64,000 nt of DNA from an uncultured Paraprevotella sp. GTDB taxonomy: Bacteria; Bacteroidota; Bacteroidia; Bacteroidales; Bacteroidaceae. Each line of letters opens with the position of its first letter. The stretch's first letter is position 1. The stretch spans positions 1 to 64,000 of the forward strand of contig CALULA010000002.1 in the NCBI GenBank assembly GCA_944321365.1. The letters run 5' to 3'. Shown here piece by piece: positions 36,316 through 44,834 of this stretch. Below the pieces are notes generated by a model. That model saw only the letters and a program-made list of their open reading frames with translations, did no database searches and had not been told where the DNA came from. The translations under genes were made by a program, and so were the position numbers.

Positions 36316-37152
36316 ATGAACCAGCTGCTTTACATCCTGTGGAATCCGGATCTGTTCGCTTTCCACATCGGCAGTTTCGGCGTGCGGTGGTACTCGCTGT
36401 GCTGGTGTCTGGCCCTGCTGGCGGCCTACGTGCTGGTGCATCGCCTCTACCGCCAGCAGCATATCCCCGACAAACTGTTCGACCCGCTGTTTCTGTACTG
36501 TTTCGTGGGCATACTGGTGGGAGCCCGTCTGGGGCACTGCCTGTTCTACGAACCGGGCTACTTCCTCGCCCACCCGCTGGAAATGATTCTGCCGCTGAGG
36601 CAGACAGCCCACGGCTGGGTGTTCACCGGATATGCCGGACTGGCCAGCCACGGCGGCACGCTGGGACTGATCATCGCCCTGTGGCTCTACGTCAGGAAGA
36701 CCAAGGTGAACATCATGCGTGTGCTGGACAACGTGGCCATCGCCACGCCCGCCAGTGCCATGTTCATCCGTCTGGGCAACCTGATGAATTCGGAAATCAT
36801 AGGCAAGCCCACCGACATGCCCTGGGCGTTCGTCTTCGAGCGGGTGGACATGCTGCCGCGCCATCCGGGACAGCTGTACGAGGCCGTCTGCTACTTCATT
36901 TTCCTCATCGCAGGCTACGTGCTCTACCACAAATGGCCGCAGAAAGTGGGCACGGGATTCTACTTCGGCTTCTGCCTGACGAGCATCTTCACGGCACGCT
37001 TCTTCATCGAATGCACCAAGGAGGTGCAGGAGGCGTGGGAGGCCGCCATGTTCCTTAATATGGGACAGATTCTGAGCATACCGTTCATCCTCATCGGTGT
37101 CTACTGCATGGCGGGCGGAAAGCTCTGCCGCAAACTGGGGGAACGGACATGA
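36316..37152 (+). CDS. lgt: Prolipoprotein diacylglyceryl transferase
   Basis: A 278-residue inner-membrane enzyme with about seven spans. It moves a diacylglyceryl group from phosphatidylglycerol to the lipobox cysteine of prolipoproteins, the first step of lipoprotein maturation. Signatures: [15 protein letters not shown], the conserved [18 protein letters not shown] and [10 protein letters not shown]. It starts 3 bp after ychF, so it is coupled to it. The next three genes on the same strand all encode predicted lipoproteins, that is, its substrates. Confidence 0.95.
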   Translation: MNQLLYILWNPDLFAFHIGSFGVRWYSLCWCLALLAAYVLVHRLYRQQHIPDKLFDPLFLYCFVGILVGARLGHCLFYEPGYFLAHPLEMILPLRQTAHGWVFTGYAGLASHGGTLGLIIALWLYVRKTKVNIMRVLDNVAIATPASAMFIRLGNLMNSEIIGKPTDMPWAFVFERVDMLPRHPGQLYEAVCYFIFLIAGYVLYHKWPQKVGTGFYFGFCLTSIFTARFFIECTKEVQEAWEAAMFLNMGQILSIPFILIGVYCMAGGKLCRKLGERT

Positions 37153-37161
37153 CCGTCCCCC
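37137..37161 (+). terminator. Hairpin overlapping the lgt stop
   Basis: GGGGG (37137-37141), bulged A, ACGG pairs with CCGT CCCCC (37153-37161) around a 6-nt loop that contains part of the stop codon. Followed by TCGTTCTTT. Probably a weak terminator. Confidence 0.5.
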
Positions 37162-37223
37162 TCGTTCTTTATATGGGAAACGGAGCGGGCTTTCTTGTCC
37201 GGAAACATATCTGAGTCAGACAC

Positions 37224-37754
37224 ATGCTGCGACACGCATCTTTCATACGGCTTTCCCTGACGTTCGCCATAACCTGCCTGCTGGCTGCCGCCTGCGCGGA
37301 CAAGGACGAGCGGTACGCCTACGGACGGGGCGACGGACAGTGCGGAGAAATCCGGCTGGAACACCGGCATGACAGTCTGTACGTCCTGCACCATTTCATC
37401 AACGGTGTTACGGTATCGGACTGGGAACTGCCCTACCCTGTCTACCGCTTCGAGTGCGGCGACCTGACGGGCGACGGCGTACCGGAAATCGCCGTGGGGG
37501 TCATCAAGCCCACGCGCCATTTTCCCCGTCCGGAGAAACGCCTCTTCCTGTTCAAACTCTACAAGGGACGGCTCATACGCCCGCTGTGGCTCGGCTCAAG
37601 GGTGGCGCGTCCGCTCGTGGACTTCCACCTCGTGCACGACTCCGTTCCGGTACGCATCCGCACCACGGAACGCCGGGCGGACGGCACACTGGTGCAGGCC
37701 CTGTACCGCCAGGAGGGCTTCGGTCTCGTATTCGAGCGCGACATATCCCGATAA
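37224..37754 (+). CDS. Small lipoprotein of unknown function
   Basis: 176 residues. The signal peptide ends in the lipobox LAAAC (Cys24). The mature part contains DLTGDGVPEIAVGVIKPTRH, an acidic D-x-x-G-D-G-x-x-E pattern like the calcium-binding FG-GAP/VCBS repeat, followed by FLFKLYKGRLIRPLWLGSR. This looks like a single blade of such a repeat rather than a full propeller. I recognise no named family. It lies 24 bp ahead of the DUF3160 lipoprotein gene and probably shares its message. Confidence 0.75.
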   Translation: MLRHASFIRLSLTFAITCLLAAACADKDERYAYGRGDGQCGEIRLEHRHDSLYVLHHFINGVTVSDWELPYPVYRFECGDLTGDGVPEIAVGVIKPTRHFPRPEKRLFLFKLYKGRLIRPLWLGSRVARPLVDFHLVHDSVPVRIRTTERRADGTLVQALYRQEGFGLVFERDISR

Positions 37755-37778
37755 TTATTAAACTTTAAATGCTGAAAT

Positions 37779-40229
37779 ATGAAACACACCGCCTTCATCC
37801 TCACCCTGTGCTGTCTGGTCTGCACAGCAACCATCGGCACATCCTGCCGCTCATCGCACAAGAAGCAGGCGCAGAACACCGCACAAACAACCGCCGAAGA
37901 AACCGGAATTTCCCCGGTGTCCGCTCCCTCCCGCCTGCTCACAGACAGTCTGCTGCCCCAAAGCATAGACCTGGAGCAGGACATCAGCGGACTGGGCTAC
38001 GAGGAACTGCGCATCCTCAGAAGCTATCCTTACGCCCTGCACGGCTACTGGTTCATCGAAGGTGACCTGAACAGTTTCTTCTGCCGGAAGACAGACTGGT
38101 ACTACGACCTGTGCGAGAGTACGTTCTACGCATCCTATGACAAGAAAATCCCTTATGCAGACACGTACGACAAAGTGAAACTGCTGCCGGAAGAAAAGGC
38201 TTTCGTGGAAAAGATAGACCGTCGTATGGCAGAACTCGCCCGGCACCGCTACATCACGCGGGACGGGCACCGGCTGCTCAGCCCTTTCCTTTGCGTCAAC
38301 CTGTTCCAGATAGACAATCCGGACGGCAGACTGCTCGCCTTACTGGACCGTTGCAACTTTGCCATCGCTCCCATGGGGTATGAACAGCTGTTCAATGTAT
38401 ATGAAACCAACGACTATCAGCAGATGCCCAGTTTCATCACTACGGACGTCTACCTGCAGGCTTTCCACATGTACTTCGGCTATGTGCTCAAGAGTCTGGA
38501 GCAAAATCATTTCCAGCCCGCACTGGAACGCGCCCTGCGTGCCCTGCACACGGAGTGCACGGCTCTGTACCGGCAAGAGGCCGTGAAAGCGGAAGCCGGG
38601 TTCGCCGCTACGTACTTCGCCATAGCCTACCGCCTGCTCACGGACAGCGAACTGCCCGTGCCGGAGGAATTCCGGACGTCCTGGCAGGCCGAGCTGCAAA
38701 GCATTGCGGCCTGCCAGGACGCCCCGTCGGCTTTCCTGGGCTACACCGACACCTATTTCCCCTACAGTCTGTTCAAGCCGCGCGGACACTACACCCGCAA
38801 CGAGACCATGAAACGCTACTTCAGGTGCATGATGTGGCTGCAGACGGCCTCGTTCTGCCGTGAAAAGACGGACGAACTGTGGCGCACCGTCATCATGGCC
38901 GCCGCCCTCAACCGCATCCCCGAAAGCGCACGCCGGGATTGCAGGCAGCTGGACACGGCCCTCACGTTCCTGATGGGGTCGCCGGACAACGCCTCCATCC
39001 TCGAAATCGCCGACTGGCTGGACCGGAACGGACTCACGCAAAAGGCTTTGGAAAAAGACGGATCCGTGGTGCGGCAAGCCAATGACGTGCTCGTCGCCCT
39101 CTTCAAAACCCGAAACCGCATCCGGCCCAAAATACAGCTGAGTTGTGCCGACAAAATCAACTTCATGCCTGCACGCTACATGGCGGACAGCGAAATCCTG
39201 GGCGAGATGGCGGATGCCACGCCCAACAGTGACCGTGCCTATCCCAAGGCACTGGACGTCTTCGCCGCTTTCGGAGTGCAGGGCGCAGCGGCCTTGCTCG
39301 ACACTTGCTACCACGAGACCGAGAACTGGAAAGACTACCGCCAGACAGCCGACAGGATGAAACGGCAGTTCCACGGAAAAGCCGCCGGAGACGGCACCCT
39401 GTACGACCGTTGGATGGAAACCCTCGTGGAGCTGCAACGTCCCGACAAAGACTATCCCGGCTTCATGCAGACCCCGTCCTGGCAAATCAAGAACCTGAAC
39501 ACAGCCCTGGCCTCATGGACGGGACTGAAGCACGATGCGGTGCTCTATGGTGAACAACCCATACTGCTCGAATGCGGAGGCGGCGGAATGCCCGACCCTG
39601 TCATAGTAGGGTACGTGGAACCCAACCTGACGTTCTGGAAGAAATTGAAGGAACTCCTCCGGCAAAACCGGCAACTGCTGGAACAGACAGGCTTCACCGA
39701 CAAAGACCTGTTGGGAAAAAACAACAGTCTGACGGAGCAGGTGGACTTCTGCCTCCGCATGACCGAAAAGGAACTGCGCGGAGACACGCTCACCCAAGAG
39801 GAGTACAGGAGCATACAGAAGGCGGGAAGTTCCATCGAATGGTTCACTCTTGGCGTCATCGAACCGGGAACATCTTACAGCACGTGGTACGAGGTGAAAG
39901 GGGCGGAACGCTCCGTGGCCCTCGTGGCGGACGTGTTCACCCGCAACGTTCCGGGCTGCGGCAAGAACGGCATCCTGCATGAGGCGACCGGTACGGCTAA
40001 TGCCATCTACATACTGGTGGACATCGGCGGACTGACTTACCTCACCCGTGGGGCCACGTTCAGCTATTATGAGTTCGTCCGCCCCCTGGACGAACGGCTG
40101 ACCGATGAGGAATGGCAGCAGATGCTGCGGGACGGCAAGGCACCGGATGTGCCGGAATGGATACGGCCCTATCTGCTGAAACAACGGCCCGTTGTGAACG
40201 AAGGCTTCTTCTACAGTTCGGGATGCTGA
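37779..40229 (+). CDS. DUF3160 family lipoprotein
   Basis: An 816-residue protein with a lipoprotein signal (ATIGTSC, Cys23). The rest matches DUF3160: NYEQLFNVYETNDYQQMPSFITTDVYLQAFHMYFGYVLKSLE-type sequence near residues 200-245, KINFMPARYMADSEIL, and the C-terminal GYVEPNLTFWKKLKELL and FYSSGC. Function is unknown; the family is widespread as exported proteins in Bacteroidetes and other gut or soil bacteria. Its stop overlaps the start of the CapA-like gene. Confidence 0.9.
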   Translation: MKHTAFILTLCCLVCTATIGTSCRSSHKKQAQNTAQTTAEETGISPVSAPSRLLTDSLLPQSIDLEQDISGLGYEELRILRSYPYALHGYWFIEGDLNSFFCRKTDWYYDLCESTFYASYDKKIPYADTYDKVKLLPEEKAFVEKIDRRMAELARHRYITRDGHRLLSPFLCVNLFQIDNPDGRLLALLDRCNFAIAPMGYEQLFNVYETNDYQQMPSFITTDVYLQAFHMYFGYVLKSLEQNHFQPALERALRALHTECTALYRQEAVKAEAGFAATYFAIAYRLLTDSELPVPEEFRTSWQAELQSIAACQDAPSAFLGYTDTYFPYSLFKPRGHYTRNETMKRYFRCMMWLQTASFCREKTDELWRTVIMAAALNRIPESARRDCRQLDTALTFLMGSPDNASILEIADWLDRNGLTQKALEKDGSVVRQANDVLVALFKTRNRIRPKIQLSCADKINFMPARYMADSEILGEMADATPNSDRAYPKALDVFAAFGVQGAAALLDTCYHETENWKDYRQTADRMKRQFHGKAAGDGTLYDRWMETLVELQRPDKDYPGFMQTPSWQIKNLNTALASWTGLKHDAVLYGEQPILLECGGGGMPDPVIVGYVEPNLTFWKKLKELLRQNRQLLEQTGFTDKDLLGKNNSLTEQVDFCLRMTEKELRGDTLTQEEYRSIQKAGSSIEWFTLGVIEPGTSYSTWYEVKGAERSVALVADVFTRNVPGCGKNGILHEATGTANAIYILVDIGGLTYLTRGATFSYYEFVRPLDERLTDEEWQQMLRDGKAPDVPEWIRPYLLKQRPVVNEGFFYSSGC

Positions 40230-41155
40230 GACTATTCTTGGGCCTTTTCGCCCTCCTCTATCTCCTGTCCTCTTGCCAAAGACAGGCAGAAGAAGAGCTG
40301 ACCATCCTCTTCACGGGCGATGTGCTGCTGGACCGCGGCGTGCGCCCGTGGATTCAGCGGGAGGGCACTGCGGCCCTCTTCCAGGGTGTGGAGCAGGCTT
40401 TCCGCGAGGCTGATGCCGTTGTCATCAATCTGGAATGCCCGCTCACCAACCGCAACACGCCGGTGAGCAAGAAGTTCGTGTTCAGGGGTGAACCCGAATG
40501 GGCCGACGGACTGCGGCAGGCGGGCGTCACACACGCCGCCCTGGCCAACAACCACACCATAGACCAGGGACGGCAGGGACTGGCAGACACCGACCATACC
40601 CTGCGGTCGGCCGGCATCATCCCGCTGGGCTATGGACTGACGACTGAAGAACAGCTCCGTCCAACAGTAGTCCGGAAAGGCCGCACCGAAGTGGCCCTCT
40701 TCAACAGCATCCCGCTCCCGATTGAAAACTGGGTACATCAGGAGGGCCAGCCGGGCGTATGTCAGGCCTCCATCGGACGGCTGGCCGAACGCATCCGGGA
40801 CTACAAAAACGCACACCCCGACGCTTTCGCCGTGGCCATCCTGCACTGGGGGACGGAGTTCCAGCCGCATCCCGACATGCAACAACGCTACGATGCCCAC
40901 CGACTGGTGCAGGCCGGGGCGGACGCCATCATCGGTCATCATCCGCACGTGCTGCAACCCTGCGACACACTCTCCTCCTCGTTCGTCTTCTACAGCCTCG
41001 GTAACTTCGTTTTCGACACGCGCCATCCTGCATCACACTCCTCCATGATGGCCGTCCTTCATTTCAGTCCTGCGGGGCTTCGGGCCGAATCCATACCGGT
41101 GAAAGTCCACCGTTGCCGCCCGCAAATCTACGGGAAAGCCGTGCGGAATCCGTAG
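40223..41155 (+). CDS. CapA family lipoprotein (poly-gamma-glutamate synthesis / metallophosphatase fold)
   Basis: A 310-residue CapA-type calcineurin-like metallophosphatase. The frame opens upstream at 40112, but the ATG at 40223 gives a short lipoprotein signal (GLFALLYLLSSC, Cys18) and overlaps the DUF3160 stop, so I use it. Metal-site motifs: ILFTGDVLLDRG, VVINLECPLTNRN, LANNHTIDQGRQGL, ILHWGTEFQPHPD and IIGHHPHVLQPCD. Relatives act in export or release of poly-gamma-glutamate or on cell-surface polymers. No capsule genes are adjacent, so the substrate is open. Third in the lipoprotein run after lgt. Confidence 0.92.
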   Translation: MLRLFLGLFALLYLLSSCQRQAEEELTILFTGDVLLDRGVRPWIQREGTAALFQGVEQAFREADAVVINLECPLTNRNTPVSKKFVFRGEPEWADGLRQAGVTHAALANNHTIDQGRQGLADTDHTLRSAGIIPLGYGLTTEEQLRPTVVRKGRTEVALFNSIPLPIENWVHQEGQPGVCQASIGRLAERIRDYKNAHPDAFAVAILHWGTEFQPHPDMQQRYDAHRLVQAGADAIIGHHPHVLQPCDTLSSSFVFYSLGNFVFDTRHPASHSSMMAVLHFSPAGLRAESIPVKVHRCRPQIYGKAVRNP

Positions 41156-41163
41156 AAAAGCAC

Positions 41164-41171
41164 TATCTTTG
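41164..41171 (+). promoter_or_regulatory. Promoter -7 box of the GH43-like gene
   Basis: TATCTTTG, 31 nt before the start codon at 41202, just after the CapA stop. No matching TTG upstream. Confidence 0.5.
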
Positions 41172-41201
41172 CCCGCGTACAAACCTTTTAAGATTTCAAC
41201 C

Positions 41202-42188
41202 ATGAAGAAAACCTTCGCATTCCTGCTCTGCTGGCTGGCCGTTGCTGCCGCTGCCTTCTCACAATCTCACATCCGTACCCGCGTACCTTTAGACTCTATC
41301 GTGCTGAGCGATCCCTGCATCCTGCCGGACTCGGCCACCATGACCTACTACATGACCGGAACAGGCGGAAAGCTCTGGAAAAGCAAGGACCTGAGGTTCT
41401 GGGACGGACCATACAACGTAGCACAGACCGACCCGGACTCGTGGATGGGACCGCACCCTATGATATGGGCCGCCGAACTGCACCATTATAAAGGCAAATA
41501 CTACTACTTTGCCACATTCACCAACCGCGACAGCATCATCGGCCACTACCGCGGTAACCGACTGGAGCGAAGGGCCTGCCACGTGCTGGCGAGCGACAAG
41601 GCCGAAGGTCCCTATCGCCCCATGGCCGACGCGACCTATCTGCCGGCCGACAAACTGACGCTGGACGGCACGCTGTGGACCGACACCGACGGCAAGCCTT
41701 ACATGGTCTACTGCCACGAATGGCTGCAGAACTGGGACGGCACCATCGAAAAGATTGAACTGAAACCCGACCTGAGCGGCAGTATCGGTGAGGCCCGGCT
41801 GCTCTTCCGCGCCAGCGAATCACCGTGGAGCCGCGAAGTCATCAGTGGCGACACCGTGCCCAACCGCGTGACGGACGGTCCTTGGCTGTTCCGCACGCAG
41901 ACGGGACGCCTCGGCATGCTCTGGACGAGCTGGATATATGGCGACTATACGCAAGGCGTGGCCTACTCCGAAAGCGGCACCCTGGACGGCCCGTGGACGC
42001 AGGAACAGGACCCCATCACGCTGCCCAACTTCGGCCACGGCATGCTTTTCCGCACGTTCGACGGCCACCTGCTCATGTCCGTCCACAGCCACAAGAACAT
42101 CAACGGGCATTACCACCGCGTGCCGCACCTGTTCGAGGTGGACGACTCCGGCGACCGGATTTCTGTTGGAAAGGAATACAAGCCATGA
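41202..42188 (+). CDS. Secreted glycoside hydrolase family 43-like protein
   Basis: A 328-residue five-bladed propeller of the GH43 type. The ATG at 41202 is preferred over the in-frame ATG at 41169 because it gives a good signal peptide (FLLCWLAVAAAAFSQ). The GH43 base is D37 in IVLSDPCIL and the second Asp is D155 in LTLDGTLWTD. The usual acid glutamate of an E-G-P motif is replaced by D225 in RVTDGPWLF, with the position otherwise conserved. Family members cleave arabinan, xylan or related chains. The Glu-to-Asp change may mark a subfamily or altered activity. It stands alone, followed by a strong terminator. Confidence 0.88.
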   Translation: MKKTFAFLLCWLAVAAAAFSQSHIRTRVPLDSIVLSDPCILPDSATMTYYMTGTGGKLWKSKDLRFWDGPYNVAQTDPDSWMGPHPMIWAAELHHYKGKYYYFATFTNRDSIIGHYRGNRLERRACHVLASDKAEGPYRPMADATYLPADKLTLDGTLWTDTDGKPYMVYCHEWLQNWDGTIEKIELKPDLSGSIGEARLLFRASESPWSREVISGDTVPNRVTDGPWLFRTQTGRLGMLWTSWIYGDYTQGVAYSESGTLDGPWTQEQDPITLPNFGHGMLFRTFDGHLLMSVHSHKNINGHYHRVPHLFEVDDSGDRISVGKEYKP

Positions 42189-42365
42189 CCATACTCAAGA
42201 AAAAACACAGTCCAGTCGTGGCATGAAACCGATGCATCGGAATATCTGCGCTGACAAGATACTCAGCCGTTCAGACAATGGACCGGCTCATCGTCGTTCC
42301 TACGGGGCAACACCAAGCAGCAAAGGCCGCATCGGAATGAAACCGTAATGATGCCATACACAGAA

Positions 42366-42407
42366 TGAAAGGGGAGCTGCAATTCACATTGGCACACTCC
42401 CCTTTCA
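42366..42407. terminator. Bidirectional terminator between convergent genes
   Basis: TGAAAGGGGAG (42366-42376) pairs perfectly with CTCCCCTTTCA (42397-42407); loop 20 nt. It serves the GH43-like gene on the plus strand and the lipoprotein gene on the minus strand. The rest of 42189-42411 contains nothing else I can support. Confidence 0.7.
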
Positions 42408-42411
42408 TCTA

Positions 42412-43434
42412 TCACCGCCGCATCATCCGGTGTGTTCTTTTCAGGCTACGGGCAACCTGCTCCGTCTTTGCAGCCGCAGCTGCAGAATAAGTTTCCTGTT
42501 GTTGCTGGATGGGATAAGCATCGTAGCCATAATAATAGGGCCAATAACCATCCATGGTAATCTGTCGGATAGAACCGTCCGGATTATACTCCACTTCGTC
42601 TATCGTGTGAGTTCTTGAATAGGCTCCATTGTCCTCCATCGTCACAACCCTTGTCGGGATATTCTTGGTGAGTCGCCCCATCAGACCGGCAGAGAAGATA
42701 TAACACTCATCACCGAAATCGCCGAAGAAATTGCCGCAATAACCGACTTCCATCGGAAAATCCACACCCGAATTGGTCCAGTCAGACCGCCCGTAGGTGT
42801 AGGTGGTCACGTCCGTTTCCGTCTCTCCGTCCTCAACATAGCTGGTTTCCACCCGCATAAGATTGCCGTCAGACCACGTATATGTACTCGACCAGCTATA
42901 GGAATAAGACTCGCCGTCACTTATTCCCGTGTTTGTACCGGACTCTGTCAGAAGATAGCCATTGGCATCATAAGTGAAACGGGCAGATGCAGTTCCGTCA
43001 GTTCCCCCTAAAGAATCCGTTCTTGAAAAAAAACAGTCGGCAGAAGTGACGAAGCCGCTTTCGTTCACCTTTATGTTGCTGTATGTGCTTGTCCAATCTT
43101 CTCCTTCGTGCCACTCTCTGATGACCATGGGGTTGGAAGAGATGGAGAATGACATACTACCTCCATTATAGGTTCCGCCTGTCATACGTCCGTCCGCATA
43201 CGTGAAGCCATCAATCTCAAACCAATTTTCTGCAAATTGCGCCACAGGATGCTGAATCCCCACGTCTGCCACCTTCGGTGGTTGCTGGGCCGGGGTACCG
43301 CCCCCGCCGCCTTCGTCGTCATCGTCGCTGCAGGCCGACAAGCCGAAACCCACCGTGAGGCATAAAGCCACACAGAACCACTTCACACTCCCGGCACCCA
43401 CCGCCGGAAACTGTTTGTTTAACCTTGTTTTCAT
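42412..43434 (-). CDS. Lipoprotein with beta-repeat body (DUF4595-like)
   Basis: The frame is open up to 43851, but the ATG at 43434 gives a lipoprotein signal (FCVALCLTVGFGLSAC, Cys35) followed by an Asp/Gly linker (SDDDDEGGGGG) typical of Bacteroidetes surface lipoproteins. The 340-residue protein consists of repeated beta-hairpins of the type FTYDANGYLLTES, YTWSDGNLMRVETSY and VEYNPDGSIRQITMDGY, as in DUF4595 and YD-repeat-like proteins. Function unknown. The best -7 box is 400 nt upstream, so the message would have a long leader. A terminator follows its stop. Confidence 0.72.
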   Translation of the reverse strand: MKTRLNKQFPAVGAGSVKWFCVALCLTVGFGLSACSDDDDEGGGGGTPAQQPPKVADVGIQHPVAQFAENWFEIDGFTYADGRMTGGTYNGGSMSFSISSNPMVIREWHEGEDWTSTYSNIKVNESGFVTSADCFFSRTDSLGGTDGTASARFTYDANGYLLTESGTNTGISDGESYSYSWSSTYTWSDGNLMRVETSYVEDGETETDVTTYTYGRSDWTNSGVDFPMEVGYCGNFFGDFGDECYIFSAGLMGRLTKNIPTRVVTMEDNGAYSRTHTIDEVEYNPDGSIRQITMDGYWPYYYGYDAYPIQQQQETYSAAAAAKTEQVARSLKRTHRMMRR

Positions 43435-43832
43435 ACTGAATTTCTTTTGGCCTGACGCTCCCCTGACCAGGCTGTTAACCAATCGACATGAGCGTACATA
43501 TACGAAAAAAGCGCGGGAGTCTGTACCTGTTGCCCGTCCCGCTCTACAAAGGCCTTCGCATTGCCCAATCCAGTAAGAACGGACAACGCAGAAGCCCACG
43601 CCGATATGTATATACACTCCCCGGCACGCCTCACACTGACGCGCAGGCACACCAAGGGCAGACATAAAACATACCCACCGGACATCTACCGTTGCCTTGT
43701 TTTTGACTGGATTTAGAAGTTGCGAAGTTCTGTAGAGCCAAAAGACAAAGCGTCTGATAAACGCCTTTCCATTATATGCAGTCCCCACTCCCCGCACCCT
43801 CACGACTGAGGGATTTCGGCGTGGGAACAAGG

Positions 43833-43840
43833 CAAAGATA
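43833..43840 (-). promoter_or_regulatory. Promoter -7 box upstream of the DUF4595-like gene
   Basis: TATCTTTG on the minus strand. If used, it gives a leader of about 390 nt containing the small hairpin CCCTCA-CGAC-TGAGGG (43797-43812). There is no gene in 43435-44063 apart from this leader and array D. Confidence 0.45.
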
Positions 43841-43901
43841 GGCAAAAACATTTAACCGGAAGAACTGAATGCCGCTTTTTTTCTCTTTTTCAGACAAAAA
43901 A

Positions 43902-43984
43902 AGTCTTGCGGGAAAACGTGAGCGTCTTTCCGCAAGAAAAAGTATTTCTTTCCGCACAAACGTCCGCGTCTTTGCGGAAAGAAA
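43902..43984. repeat. 22-bp-period palindromic array D (4 units)
   Basis: Cores start at 43906 (TTGCGGGA), 43928 (TTCCGCAA), 43950 (TTCCGCAC) and 43972 (TTGCGGAA), exactly 22 nt apart, mostly preceded by TCT. Units 1 and 4 are in one orientation and units 2 and 3 in the other, so outer and inner units can pair. Between the DUF4595-like gene promoter and the SDR gene end. Confidence 0.8.
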
Positions 43985-44063
43985 CGCTGAAAACTCAGCA
44001 GGCTTATTATCAGTAAATTAGAAGAATTGAAAAATTCTTACAAAACAAATCGGGCAGCTGGCC

Positions 44064-44831
44064 TCACGACCGCCGGTGATAGGCTATCGTACCCGTGGCC
44101 TGGTTCGTGGGCATGACGAGCACCTCGGCTATCTGGATGTGTTCGGGAACGGAAGCGGCGAAATAAACCACCTCGGCCACGTCGTCGCCCGTGAGCGGAC
44201 GCAGGCCGGCATAAACGTTATCGGCTGCCGCCTTGTCGCCACGGTAGCGCACCACGGAGAAGTTCGTCTCCACCAGTCCGGGCTTGATGTTGGTCACCCG
44301 GACGGGAGTGTCCACCAGGTCGATGCGCAGACCGTCCGACAGAGCCTTGACCGCCGCCTTGCAGGCACAGTAGACGCTACCACCGGGATAGGCGTAGTCG
44401 CCCGCGATGGAGCCCATGTTGATGACGTGTCCCCTGCCCCGCTCCACCATGCCGGGCACCACCAGCCGCGTCATGGCCAGCAGGGCTTTCACGTCGGTGT
44501 CTATCACCACGTCCCACTCGTCCAGACTACCCTCATGCTCCTTGTCCACGCCGATGACCAGTCCGGCGTTGTTCACCAGCACATCGATGGCTTTCCACTC
44601 TTCCGGCAGGGACTCCAAGGCGGCCTGGGCCGCGCGGCGGTCGCGCACGTCGAAAGGCAATGTCAGGACGTCGGCCCGACAGGCCTGCTCCAGTTCTGCC
44701 TTCAGGGCTTCCAGCCGTTCCACATTACGGCCATTGATGATCACGCGATGGCCGTTCATGGCGAACTTACGGGCGCATCCCTCTCCTATGCCGGAGGAAG
44801 CACCGGTTATCAATACTGTTTTCTTTTCCAT
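44064..44831 (-). CDS. Short-chain dehydrogenase/reductase (YdfG-like)
   Basis: A 255-residue classical SDR. The cofactor motif TGASSGIGEG is at residues ~9-18; the arginine in NGRNVERL suggests NADP(H); NNAG is near residue 86; the catalytic Ser-Tyr-Lys is in MGSIAGDYAYPGGSVYCACKAAV (Y-x-x-x-K). Closest in feel to the YdfG / 3-hydroxy-acid dehydrogenase group. It starts 3 bp after the dipeptidase stop, so the two are coupled and might act on related amino-acid substrates. Confidence 0.9.
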   Translation of the reverse strand: MEKKTVLITGASSGIGEGCARKFAMNGHRVIINGRNVERLEALKAELEQACRADVLTLPFDVRDRRAAQAALESLPEEWKAIDVLVNNAGLVIGVDKEHEGSLDEWDVVIDTDVKALLAMTRLVVPGMVERGRGHVINMGSIAGDYAYPGGSVYCACKAAVKALSDGLRIDLVDTPVRVTNIKPGLVETNFSVVRYRGDKAAADNVYAGLRPLTGDDVAEVVYFAASVPEHIQIAEVLVMPTNQATGTIAYHRRS

Positions 44832-44834
44832 ATC

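Noticed and set aside
35260..36930. 556-codon minus-strand frame opposite ychF and lgt
   Set aside because: Antisense shadow across two well-supported genes.
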